Origin: Planctomycetota bacterium
Lineage (GTDB): Bacteria > Planctomycetota > UBA1135 > UBA2386
DNA: 64,000 bases
Reading direction: 5' to 3'
NCBI GenBank assembly: GCA_020849665.1
Contig: JADLFX010000011.1
Span: forward strand, 62,001 to 126,000
Shown here: positions 38,437 through 46,043 of the stretch, in pieces
Layout of the letters: every line of letters begins with the position of its first letter
Numbering within the stretch: the stretch's first letter is position 1
Translations under genes and position numbers: made by a program
The notes under the pieces: generated by a model
Database searches by the model: none
Seen by the model: only the letters and a program-made list of their open reading frames with translations
Told to the model about the DNA's origin: nothing

Positions 38437-38452
38437 GGGCTACATATAGGGC
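38437..38452 (-). promoter_or_regulatory. NrdR-box-like site with possible -10 element
   Basis: On the minus strand the site reads GGCCCTATATGTAGCC, close to the NrdR consensus of the form CCCTATATNTAGTG. It overlaps a potential promoter: TTGCAT about 17 nt upstream and TATGTA as -10. NrdR represses ribonucleotide reductase genes in most bacteria, so nrdJ is the expected target, although it begins 457 nt away. Confidence 0.5.
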
Positions 38453-38469
38453 CGGTCGCGGGGATGCAA

Positions 38470-38485
38470 TCCCTAGATGTGGGGG
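38470..38485 (-). promoter_or_regulatory. second, weaker NrdR-box-like site
   Basis: CCCTAGATGTGGGG at 38471-38484 shares the pattern CCCTANATGTNG with the first site. The two centres are 33 bp apart, close to the three helical turns usual for paired NrdR boxes. The same bases also resemble an arm of the repeat further right, so this call is less sure. Confidence 0.3.
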
Positions 38486-38648
38486 AAGAGGGGGATCCTG
38501 CCCCCGGGTCTGGTGCGAGGCCAGCAACGGCGCGGAACGGAAGCCAGATGCCCATGGCGGCATTTTCTTCGAGCCCGTGCGCGCCGGGGAGCTGGGGGGA
38601 GGTCCGCACCGATCTCCCCACCACGGCAGGGATCGGCGGGCCCGCGCC

Positions 38649-38752
38649 AGGATCCTGGCCACCCACATTTGAGGAAACACCATCCCAAGGGGCCACGCCG
38701 CCTCGCACCCCCCCTGGGAAAGGGGCTCAAAAATCTTGGTGGCCAGGATCCT
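38649..38752. repeat. long nested inverted repeat (hairpin/cruciform)
   Basis: The outer stem is perfect over 15 bp: AGGATCCTGGCCACC at 38649-38663 against 38738-38752. A second stem pairs TTTGAG (38668-38673) with CTCAAA (38726-38731). An inner stem pairs TCCCAAGGGG (38683-38692) with CCCCTGGGA (38711-38719). Together they form a 104-nt rod that is locally AT-richer than its surroundings. It lies between divergent nrdJ and the oxidoreductase operon. It could be a structured RNA, a MITE-like insertion, or a folded DNA element. A related sequence (ATGTGGGGG...GGATCCTGCC) occurs at about 38477-38500. Confidence 0.65.
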
Positions 38753-39050
38753 CGCCAGGGGTCGGACCCGGCCGCCGCCCCGGGCGAGGGCGGCCGGGTG
38801 CGGAGCGCATCGCGCCCGTGCGGCCGGGTGCCCGCCGTGCCTCGGGGGCGCGCGGCGGCCGGCAGGAAGCGCCGCTCCGCGAGCTGCGAGCGGGCCGGGG
38901 CGGACGCGCACCATCTGCGGCACGCGTGCGCGGCGGGGGCGCACGGGAAATACCGCCCCGCCCCGACCCTTGTCCTGGCAGCTTGCGTCGGCGCCACGGT
39001 CACGACCCGGCGGTGGTGCGGGACCCAGGCCGGATGAGAGGTCTTCCGTG
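38753..39050. other. upstream region of the oxidoreductase operon
   Basis: About 300 nt of very GC-rich DNA, with reading frames that look like non-coding shadows. The ribosome site GAGAGG lies about 10 nt before the ATG at 39051. I could not place a promoter with confidence. Confidence 0.3.
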
Positions 39051-41261
39051 ATGGACAGCCTCGTCGAGTTCCGCCTCCACGGCCGCGGTGGGCAGGGCGG
39101 CGTCACCTGCGCCAAGATCCTCGCCGCCGCCTACGCGGCGCAGGGCAAGAGCGTGCAGACCTTCGGCGACTACGCCGGGGAACGCTCGGGTGCGCCGGTA
39201 CGTGCCTACACGCGCATCAGCGACGCGCCGATCACCAACCGCAACAAGGTCTACGAACCGCACCACCTGGTGGTCCTCGATCACCACCTGCTCGGACCCG
39301 ACGTGTTCGCCGGCCTGCGCCCCGGGGGCACGGTGCTGCTCAACACGCCGGAGCCCATGGCGGCCTACCGCGGCACGTACGAGTCGTTCACGCTGGCCAC
39401 GGTCGATGCCACGCGCATCGCGCGGGCCCACAAGATCGGCTCGCGCGCGGTGGTGATCGTGAACACGACCATCGCAGGGGCCTTCGCGCGCCTGCACGGC
39501 ATTCCCCTCGATCTGCTGCGGCAGACCTACAAGAAGCTCGGGTTCCTCGGCAACTTCGCCGCCGCGGAGGAGGCGTACGCGGCCGTGCAGATCCGGCCGG
39601 CCAGCCAGCCGGCGGGCGCCGATGCCGCCGTCGCGGCGGCCGGCCTGCCGGCGGTGCAGCCGCTGGAAGAGCACGTGGTGGGCCCGGCCCCCCGCCTGCG
39701 GACGGGCAACTGGGGGACGCAGCGCCCGCACTACGTCGAGAACCTCGCCCCCTGCAACGCGTGGTGCCCCGCCGGCAACGACGTGATCGGCTTCGTGCAA
39801 TCCCTGGCCACGGGACATCCGGGCACGGCCGCGGAGATCCTGGGGCGGAGCACGCCGCTGGCCGCGGTCTGCGGACGCGTGTGCCCGGCACCGTGCATGG
39901 AGGGGTGCAACCGGCGCGAGTACGACGGCGCGGTGCAGATCCGCGCGCTCGAACGCTTCGTCGCCGACGCCACGCCGGTGGCCGCCCGCGCCGCACCGGT
40001 GCTGCCCTCGGCCCGGCGCATCGCGATCGTGGGCGGCGGACCCGCCGGACTGAGCGCCGCCTACGAGGTGGCCAAGGCGGGCCACCGGGTCACGGTGTTC
40101 GAGGGCGAACGCGCGCTCGGGGGAGTCCTGCGCACCGGCATTCCCACGTATCGCCTGCCACGCGACGTCCTCGACCGCGAGATCGAAGGCGTCCTGGCGC
40201 TGGGCGTGGAGCTCCGTTCCGGGAGCTTCCTGCGCCGCGACGACGTCGCCAGGCTGGCCCGCGAGTACGACGCGGTCATCCTGGCCACGGGACTGCAGGA
40301 CCTGCGCGGCCTCGAGGTGCCCGGGGCCGGCCTCGCCGGCGTCGAGCAGGGGATCCGCTTCCTGCACCGGGTGAACCTGGCGGGGCCGGTGCGCCTCACG
40401 GGCCACGTCGTGGTGCTGGGGGGCGGCAACACCGCGATCGACTGCGCGCGCAGCGCGCTGCGCGCCGGTGCCACGCGGGTCACGGTCGCCTACCGGCGCA
40501 CGCGCGCCGAGATGCCGGCGATCCGCGAGGAAGTCGAGGAAGCCGAGCAGGAGGGCGTGGTCCTGGTCGAGCAGCGTCAGCCCGTGGCATGCCACGGCGC
40601 AGGCCGCGTCCAGGAGGTGGAGCTGGCGCTGGTGGAGATGGGCCCTCCCGACGGCACCGGACGGCGCCGGCCGATCGTGACCGATCGGCGTGAGCGCATC
40701 GTCTGCGACCACGTGCTCCTGGCCCTGGGGCAGTCGGCGGACCTGAGCCTCCTGCCCGAAGGCTGGACGGTCCAGGACGGCCGCGTGCACCGTGCCGGCG
40801 AGGCCCTGCCGGTGTTCGCGGCCGGCGACCTCGCCACCGGCGACGGCACGGTCACGCACGCCATCGGCAGCGGCCGGCGCGCCGCCGGACTGGCGCTGCG
40901 CGCGCTCGGCCTCGACGTCGCCGTGTTCGAGCGTCCCGAGCGCGCGCGCTCGGTGCCGGCCACCGACATCCGCTTCGACCACTTCGCCCCGCGCCCTCCT
41001 GCCCACGGCGCGGTCCTCGATCCATGGCAGCGCCGCGCCGGCTTCGCCGAGGTGAATGCCGGCCTGCCCGACGCCGCGGAGGCGCACCGGTGCTTCTCGT
41101 GCGGGCACTGCACCCGCTGCGACACGTGCCTCGTCTACTGCCCCGAGGGGATCATCCGGCGCGAGGCTCCGGGCTACGAGGTGGACTACTCGTACTGCAA
41201 GGGCTGCGGCATCTGCGTGGAGGAGTGTCCGCGCCGCGCCATGGAGATGAGCGGATCATGA
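39051..41261 (+). CDS. 2-oxoacid:acceptor oxidoreductase, fused gamma / GltD-like FAD-NAD(P) / ferredoxin-like subunit
   Basis: 736 residues with three modules. Residues 1-190 are the gamma subunit of the pyruvate/2-oxoacid ferredoxin oxidoreductase family, with GRGGQGG at 11-17. Residues about 225-640 match the small subunit of glutamate synthase: N-terminal Fe-S cysteines (APCNAWCPAGND, CGRVCPAPCMEGC), an FAD site IVGGGPAGLSAAYEV near 327, an NAD(P) site VVLGGGNTAIDCARSAL near 452 and FAAGDLATGDGTV. Residues about 675-736 carry cysteines for two [4Fe-4S] clusters (CFSCGHCTRCDTCLVYCP, YCKGCGICVEECP), like the delta subunit. The ATG overlap with alpha, then beta, shows a complete enzyme. NAD(P) rather than free ferredoxin is the likely acceptor. 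Confidence 0.9.
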   Translation: MDSLVEFRLHGRGGQGGVTCAKILAAAYAAQGKSVQTFGDYAGERSGAPVRAYTRISDAPITNRNKVYEPHHLVVLDHHLLGPDVFAGLRPGGTVLLNTPEPMAAYRGTYESFTLATVDATRIARAHKIGSRAVVIVNTTIAGAFARLHGIPLDLLRQTYKKLGFLGNFAAAEEAYAAVQIRPASQPAGADAAVAAAGLPAVQPLEEHVVGPAPRLRTGNWGTQRPHYVENLAPCNAWCPAGNDVIGFVQSLATGHPGTAAEILGRSTPLAAVCGRVCPAPCMEGCNRREYDGAVQIRALERFVADATPVAARAAPVLPSARRIAIVGGGPAGLSAAYEVAKAGHRVTVFEGERALGGVLRTGIPTYRLPRDVLDREIEGVLALGVELRSGSFLRRDDVARLAREYDAVILATGLQDLRGLEVPGAGLAGVEQGIRFLHRVNLAGPVRLTGHVVVLGGGNTAIDCARSALRAGATRVTVAYRRTRAEMPAIREEVEEAEQEGVVLVEQRQPVACHGAGRVQEVELALVEMGPPDGTGRRRPIVTDRRERIVCDHVLLALGQSADLSLLPEGWTVQDGRVHRAGEALPVFAAGDLATGDGTVTHAIGSGRRAAGLALRALGLDVAVFERPERARSVPATDIRFDHFAPRPPAHGAVLDPWQRRAGFAEVNAGLPDAAEAHRCFSCGHCTRCDTCLVYCPEGIIRREAPGYEVDYSYCKGCGICVEECPRRAMEMSGS

Positions 41262-42421
41262 GCCTCGAATTCGTCAGCGCCAACCATGCCGCGGCGATGG
41301 CTGCGGCCCTGGCCGGACGCGCCAACGAGCGGGCGCGCGGCTTCGGCGGCGGCGTGTACCCGATCACGCCCCAGACCGAGTGCATCGAGTGGCTCTGCCA
41401 GCAGGAGTTCGCCCGGGGCGAGATCGTGCGGGTGGAGAGCGAGCACAGCGCGATGGCGGTGTGCATGGGCATGGCGCTGGCGGGCGCGCGCACCTTCACG
41501 GCCTCGTCGTCGAACGGCCTGGCCTACATGACCGAGAACGTGTTCGCCGCGGCGCTCTACCGCCTGCCGATCGTGATGATGGCGGTGAACCGCACGCTCG
41601 GCCCGCCCTGGAACATCTGGGTCGACCACGGCGACACGCTGCTGCTGCGCGACAGCGGCTGGGTGCAGTTCTACTGCGAGGACAACCAGGAGGTGTTCGA
41701 CTCCATCCTGCTCGCCTACCGGCTGGCCGAGGATCGCCGCGTGCTGCTGCCGGTGCTGGTGTGCCAGGACGCCTTCGTGCTCTCGCACACGATGATGCAG
41801 ACCGACGTGCCCGACCTGGAGACGGTGCGCCGCTTCCTGCCCGACCTCGACCTGCCGCATCGGCTGGGCGACCGGCCCGTCACGGTGGGCGGACTCGACT
41901 TCCCGCACGAGACCGAGGCGCACCGGCGCCAGCACGCCGAGGCGATGGCGCGCGTGCCCGAGGTGTACCGCGAGTGCCAGGACCGCTTCGCCGCGGTGTT
42001 CGGCCGGCGTCCGGCGGACGCCGTGGAGTGCTACCGGATGGACGACGCCGAGGTCGCGTTCCTGTCGATGGCCACGACCGCGAGCACGGTGCGCGCGGTG
42101 GTGGACGCGGCGCGCGGGCGGGGCGTGAAGCTGGGCGCTGTGCGCCTGCGCATGTTCCGGCCGTTCCCCGAGGCGGCGCTGCGCTCCGCGCTGGCCGGCT
42201 GCCGGCGCCTCGGCATCCTGGACCGCGACATCAGCCTGGGCCTGGGTGGCGTGCTCTGGGCCGAGGCGCGCGCCTGTGCGCCGGCCGGGTGCGTGGTGCA
42301 GAACTACATGGTGGGCCTGGGAGGCGGGGACGTCCGCCCGCGGGACGTGGACGGGATGCTGCAGGATCTGCTCGCGCGCGACGCCGCGGGCGAGCCGCGG
42401 CTCGTGGAGGTGGGGTCATGA
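41258..42421 (+). CDS. 2-oxoacid:acceptor oxidoreductase alpha subunit (Por-like)
   Basis: 387 residues, starting inside the stop of the fused subunit (ATGA). The N-terminal half has the pyrimidine-binding fold of the alpha subunit: YPITPQTECIEWL, VESEHSAMAVCMGMALAGARTFTASSSNGLAYM, and later NRTLGPPWNIWVDHGDTL. The C-terminal half resembles transketolase C-terminal domains and ends with the segment around GGVLWAEARA. The pattern is closest to pyruvate:ferredoxin oxidoreductase PorA. The substrate could be pyruvate or another 2-oxoacid. It overlaps the beta gene by ATGA. Confidence 0.93.
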   Translation: MSLEFVSANHAAAMAAALAGRANERARGFGGGVYPITPQTECIEWLCQQEFARGEIVRVESEHSAMAVCMGMALAGARTFTASSSNGLAYMTENVFAAALYRLPIVMMAVNRTLGPPWNIWVDHGDTLLLRDSGWVQFYCEDNQEVFDSILLAYRLAEDRRVLLPVLVCQDAFVLSHTMMQTDVPDLETVRRFLPDLDLPHRLGDRPVTVGGLDFPHETEAHRRQHAEAMARVPEVYRECQDRFAAVFGRRPADAVECYRMDDAEVAFLSMATTASTVRAVVDAARGRGVKLGAVRLRMFRPFPEAALRSALAGCRRLGILDRDISLGLGGVLWAEARACAPAGCVVQNYMVGLGGGDVRPRDVDGMLQDLLARDAAGEPRLVEVGS

Positions 42422-43383
42422 GCTCCCGGGAGGATGGACCTGCCCGTGGCCCGTGTGCGGCGCCGGGCACCTGCGAGCCCCTGCTGGCCGGGATGGCCGG
42501 TACGGCCTGCGACCGCGATGCGCCCCTGCTGCGCGCCGGCAACACCAACTGCGGCGGCTGCGGGATGTCGATCACCCTGAACATGCTGAGCCGGGCGATC
42601 GGCGCGCGGCGCGTGCAGCTGGCGATCCCCGCGTGCTGCGGCATTGTGACCGCGGGCCCGTTCCCGTACTCGGCCTACGGCGCGCCGGTGGTGGCGGCCA
42701 CCTTCGCGTCGGCCGCGGCGGTGGCCACGGGCCTCGCGCGCGTGGCCCAGATGAACGGCGAGGACACGCGGGTGCTCTGCTTCGCCGGCGACGGCGGCAC
42801 CTACGACATCGGCATGGCCACGCTGTCCGCGGCGGCCGAACGCGACGAGGACATCCTCTACGTCTGCTACGACAACGAGATCTACGGCAACACCGGCGGC
42901 CAGCGCTCGTCGGCCACGCCTCTGGGCGCGCGCACCTCGACCACGCCGGCCGGCAAGGCCCAGGCCAAGAAGGACATCCTCGCGATCCTGGCCGCGCACC
43001 GCGTGCCCTACGTCGCGTCGGTGTCGCTCGCGCATCCCGATGACGCGGTGGCGAAGTTCGCCCGCGCCCTCGACCTGCGCGGCTTCCGCTTCGTGCACGT
43101 GCTGGCCCCTTGCCCGACCGGCTGGAAGTCGGAGCCGGCGGAGGGCATCCGGCTCGTGCGCCTCGCGGTGCGCTCCGGCCTCTACCCGGTGTGCCAGATC
43201 GAGGAGGGCCGCCGCTGGACCGTGGACGTGGAGCCCGACTTCGACCGCGACGCCCTGGCCGAGTACTTCGCCGGCCAGGGGCGCTTCCGCGGCGACCGAC
43301 TGGATCTCGGCGCCGTCGCCGGACAGATCCAGGAGCAATGGCAGGAGCTGCGCCGGCGCTGCGCCGGAGGAGTCCGCACATGA
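42418..43383 (+). CDS. 2-oxoacid:acceptor oxidoreductase beta subunit (Por-like, thiamine diphosphate binding)
   Basis: 321 residues. The thiamine diphosphate motif is GDGGTYDIG at about 124-132, followed by YDNEIYGNTGGQRSS, which is characteristic of pyruvate-type PorB proteins. Cysteines for the proximal [4Fe-4S] cluster are NTNCGGCG near residue 43 and further Cys downstream. It oxidatively decarboxylates the 2-oxoacid to acyl-CoA and passes electrons to the clusters of the fused subunit. It overlaps both neighbours by four bases, and a small gene is coupled to its end. Confidence 0.94.
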   Translation: MSSREDGPARGPCAAPGTCEPLLAGMAGTACDRDAPLLRAGNTNCGGCGMSITLNMLSRAIGARRVQLAIPACCGIVTAGPFPYSAYGAPVVAATFASAAAVATGLARVAQMNGEDTRVLCFAGDGGTYDIGMATLSAAAERDEDILYVCYDNEIYGNTGGQRSSATPLGARTSTTPAGKAQAKKDILAILAAHRVPYVASVSLAHPDDAVAKFARALDLRGFRFVHVLAPCPTGWKSEPAEGIRLVRLAVRSGLYPVCQIEEGRRWTVDVEPDFDRDALAEYFAGQGRFRGDRLDLGAVAGQIQEQWQELRRRCAGGVRT

Positions 43384-43598
43384 CCCAGGAACCGAAGGAC
43401 AAGCCCGCGGCCAGGATCTACTGCCGCCGCGTCCAGCGCGATCTGCCCGTACAGGAGCACGGCGCGTGTCCGTACTGCTTCGGCGCGCGCCAGCAGATCC
43501 GCACCGGCGAACACGGCGAGTTCTGCGACTACCACCCGGACAAGGACCCGGTGAACTTCGGGTTCCCGCCGGACAGCTCGCGCAACCTCTCGGGCTGA
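43380..43598 (+). CDS. small cysteine-containing protein coupled to the oxidoreductase operon
   Basis: 72 residues from the ATG at 43380, which overlaps the beta subunit stop (ATGA). The start follows from this coupling; upstream in-frame sequence is shadow. Cysteines occur as IYCRRV, a CPYC pair and FCDYHPD, which could form a zinc or iron-sulfur site. The middle contains QQIRTGEHGEFCDYHPDKDP. The terminator directly after it confirms that it belongs to the operon. It may be an assembly or electron-transfer accessory of the oxidoreductase. I recognise no family. Confidence 0.75.
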   Translation: MTQEPKDKPAARIYCRRVQRDLPVQEHGACPYCFGARQQIRTGEHGEFCDYHPDKDPVNFGFPPDSSRNLSG

Positions 43599-43602
43599 CC
43601 GG

Positions 43603-43626
43603 CCGCGGCCGCGCCCCGCGGTTTTT
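43603..43626 (+). terminator. intrinsic terminator of the oxidoreductase operon
   Basis: CCGCGG at 43603-43608 pairs with CCGCGG at 43616-43621 around a 7-nt loop, directly followed by TTTTT at 43622-43626. It begins 5 nt after the stop of the small gene. It is the only terminator in the window with a clear T-tract. Confidence 0.75.
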
Positions 43627-43676
43627 CCCGCCTGCCTCCTGACTCGCGGGCGAGCGGACGCGATAACCCTGCGGCC

Positions 43677-45071
43677 ATGCGACGTGGGTGTGGGTGGCTG
43701 CAGGCAGGGTTGGTGGCGCTGGCCGGCCTCGGCCTCGCGCCCGCGGCGCTCCGCGCCCAGGACACCATCGAGCGGCTGGTGGCCGACGTCGAGCGGGACG
43801 GGACGCGCGTCGGCCTGGTCGCCCTCGACGCCGGCGGCCGGATCCTGGCACGGCACCGCGCCACCGAGCTCTTCGTGCCGGCCAGCAACCAGAAGCTGCT
43901 GACCGCGGCGGCGGCGCTGGAGGAACTCGGCACGGGGCACGAGTTCGTCACGCGCTTCGCGCTGGCGAAGGGCGAGCTCGTGGTGGCGGCCGGCGGGGAC
44001 CCGAACTGGATCAGCGGCAGCGACCACGATCCTGCCAGGGTCCTCGGGGTGGTCCTCGCCGCGCTGCGCGCCAACGGCGTGGGGGCCGTGCGCGGCGTGC
44101 GGGTCGAGCCGGGTCCCTTCACCGGGCCCGCGCGTCCGGATGGCTGGCCCACCGACCAGCTCGATCGCACCTACGCGGCGCCGACGGGCGCCGTGGCGCT
44201 CGACGCCGGCTGCGTGCGCGTGCGGGTGACCCCGACCCGCACGGGCCCGGCCCAGGTGGAGATCGTGCACCCGCCGGCGGCCGTGCCCATCGACGGATCG
44301 ATCCAGGCCGTGCCCAAGGGCAGGCGCACGCCGGTGTTCCACGTGCGCGACACGGGCGGCGTGCTGAGGGTCTCGGGGCAGGTGCAGGCCGGCACGCGCG
44401 GCATCGAGGCCAGCGTCGCGGTCGCGGACGCCGAGGCGTGGTTCCGGACCGCGGCGGCGGACGCCTTGCGCTCGGCCGGGATCGCGCTCGCCGACGCCGC
44501 GCCACAGACCGACCTCGCGCTGGCCGAGTACCGCTCGCCGGTCTGGCCAGCGGTCGAGGCGGCGCTCAAGGACTCGAGCAACTTCCACGCGGAGATGCTG
44601 CTGCGCAGCATCGGCGCGAAGCACGGCGACGGCTCGTTCGCGGGCGGCATCAAGGCCGTCCAGGCGGCACTGCGGACATTGCTCGGCGGCTGGCCGGAGG
44701 GCGCGGTGCTCGCGGACGGTTCGGGGCTCTCGCGCGACAACCGCATCACGCCGGGGATGCTGGCCATCCTCTTGCGGCGCGCGGCGGAACGCGGCTACGC
44801 GGAGCGCTTCCGCAACGCCCTGGCCGTGGCCGGTGCGGACGGCACGCTGGAGCGGCGCTTCCACGGCTCGCCCGTGCAGGGGCGGGTGTTCGCCAAGACC
44901 GGCTACCTGCGCGGCGTGAGCGCGCTCTCCGGCTACGTGCTCCAGGACGACGGCCGGCCGCGCACCTTCGTGATCCTGATGAACGCCGGCCCGAACGCCA
45001 GGGTGGCCGCCCTGCGCAAGGCCCAGGAGCGCATCGTCGAGGCGATCGCCGCCGCGCCGGCGGAGAAGTGA
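43677..45071 (+). CDS. dacB: D-alanyl-D-alanine carboxypeptidase/endopeptidase (PBP4, S13 family)
   Basis: 464 residues with a Sec signal peptide ending near LRAQ (residue 28). The active-site motifs of penicillin-binding proteins are complete: SxxK as SNQK at 70-73, SxN as SSN at 300-302 and KTG at 407-409. The large insert between the first two motifs is typical of the S13/PBP4 family. It trims or cleaves peptidoglycan cross-links in the periplasm. Planctomycetes with peptidoglycan keep such enzymes. A leading GATAACCCT lies shortly before the ATG. The stop overlaps or abuts the next gene. Confidence 0.94.
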   Translation: MRRGCGWLQAGLVALAGLGLAPAALRAQDTIERLVADVERDGTRVGLVALDAGGRILARHRATELFVPASNQKLLTAAAALEELGTGHEFVTRFALAKGELVVAAGGDPNWISGSDHDPARVLGVVLAALRANGVGAVRGVRVEPGPFTGPARPDGWPTDQLDRTYAAPTGAVALDAGCVRVRVTPTRTGPAQVEIVHPPAAVPIDGSIQAVPKGRRTPVFHVRDTGGVLRVSGQVQAGTRGIEASVAVADAEAWFRTAAADALRSAGIALADAAPQTDLALAEYRSPVWPAVEAALKDSSNFHAEMLLRSIGAKHGDGSFAGGIKAVQAALRTLLGGWPEGAVLADGSGLSRDNRITPGMLAILLRRAAERGYAERFRNALAVAGADGTLERRFHGSPVQGRVFAKTGYLRGVSALSGYVLQDDGRPRTFVILMNAGPNARVAALRKAQERIVEAIAAAPAEK

Positions 45072-45076
45072 GCCGC

Positions 45077-45904
45077 ATGCGCCCGGACCCGCACGAGCTG
45101 GGCACGTACCTGCGCGAGGCCGAGGCCATCGCCCGCGCCGGCGGCGCGGTGCTGGCCGAGCACGCGACCCGGCTCGCGGAGATGCGCACCGAGTTCAAGG
45201 GGCGGCGCGAGCTGGTCACGGAGGCCGACCGGGCGACCGAGCGGGCCGTGGTGGAGCGCCTGCTGGCGCGCTTCCCCGAGCACGCGGTGCTCGCCGAGGA
45301 GGGCGTGCTCACGCCCAGGGGCCTGCCGCACCGGGCCAGCGAGTGGACCTGGATCCTGGATCCGCTGGACGGCACCACGAACTTCGTGCACGGGATCCCG
45401 TTCTACTGCGTCGCGCTCGCGCTGGCGTTCCAGGGCGATCCGGTCCTGGGCGTGGTGCACGCGCCGGCGCTGGGCCACACCTATGCCGCGGCGCGCGGCT
45501 GCGGCGCGCTGCGCAACGGCGCACCGATCCAGGTGAGCGCGACCGCCGACTTGCGCGACGCCCTGCTCTGCACCGGCTTCTCCTACAACCGGAACGAGCC
45601 GGGACGGGACGACAACAGCGCGCGCCTCGCCAGGGTCCTGCCCGCATGCCGCGACCTGCGCCGCCTGGGCAGCGCGGAGCTGGACCTCTGCCTCACCGCG
45701 GCAGGGCACTACGACGGCTACTGGGAGATGTACCTCATGCCGTACGACGTCGCGGCGGGCGCCGTCGTGGTGCAGGAGGCGGGGGGCAGGGTCACGGACC
45801 TGGACGGCGGCCAGGCGTGGCTGCATGGCGCCTCGATCCTGGCCAGCAATGGCCGCCTGCACGATCCCCTGCGCGCCCTGGTCGGCCCCGCGCCACGGGC
45901 CTAG
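45077..45904 (+). CDS. inositol monophosphatase family protein
   Basis: 275 residues from the ATG at 45077; a GTG at 45068 overlapping the dacB stop is the alternative. Metal-binding motifs are present: VTEADRATE, the EEG Glu, DPLDGTTNF starting near residue 95 and YDVAAGAVVVQEAGG near the C-terminus. The family removes phosphate from inositol phosphates, PAPS-type nucleotides (CysQ) or sugar phosphates. The exact substrate cannot be read from these motifs. The gene is coupled to dacB. It ends 139 nt before the protease gene. Confidence 0.92.
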   Translation: MRPDPHELGTYLREAEAIARAGGAVLAEHATRLAEMRTEFKGRRELVTEADRATERAVVERLLARFPEHAVLAEEGVLTPRGLPHRASEWTWILDPLDGTTNFVHGIPFYCVALALAFQGDPVLGVVHAPALGHTYAAARGCGALRNGAPIQVSATADLRDALLCTGFSYNRNEPGRDDNSARLARVLPACRDLRRLGSAELDLCLTAAGHYDGYWEMYLMPYDVAAGAVVVQEAGGRVTDLDGGQAWLHGASILASNGRLHDPLRALVGPAPRA

Positions 45905-45992
45905 CCGGACGCCGCGCAGGGAACCCGGGTGCCGCCGGCATACGTCCTTGCCCGACGCCGGCCCTGGGCGCCTCGCGCGCCACGGCTTCGCG

Positions 45993-46000
45993 CGTAGACT
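45993..46000 (+). promoter_or_regulatory. putative -10 element for the protease gene
   Basis: CGTAGACT, one base from the recurrent GCTANNCT box, lies 43 nt before the ATG at 46044. The TAGACT core is identical to the one upstream of the gene at 13088. Confidence 0.35.
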
Positions 46001-46043
46001 CGGCGGCCTCCTGCTTCCCGAGAACACTCCCACCCCGAACCAC

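Noticed and set aside
38477..39037. Reading frame of about 190 codons upstream of the oxidoreductase operon
   Set aside because: Composition is Arg/Pro/Gly-rich, it contains the inverted repeat arms, and overlapping frames of equal quality exist on both strands.
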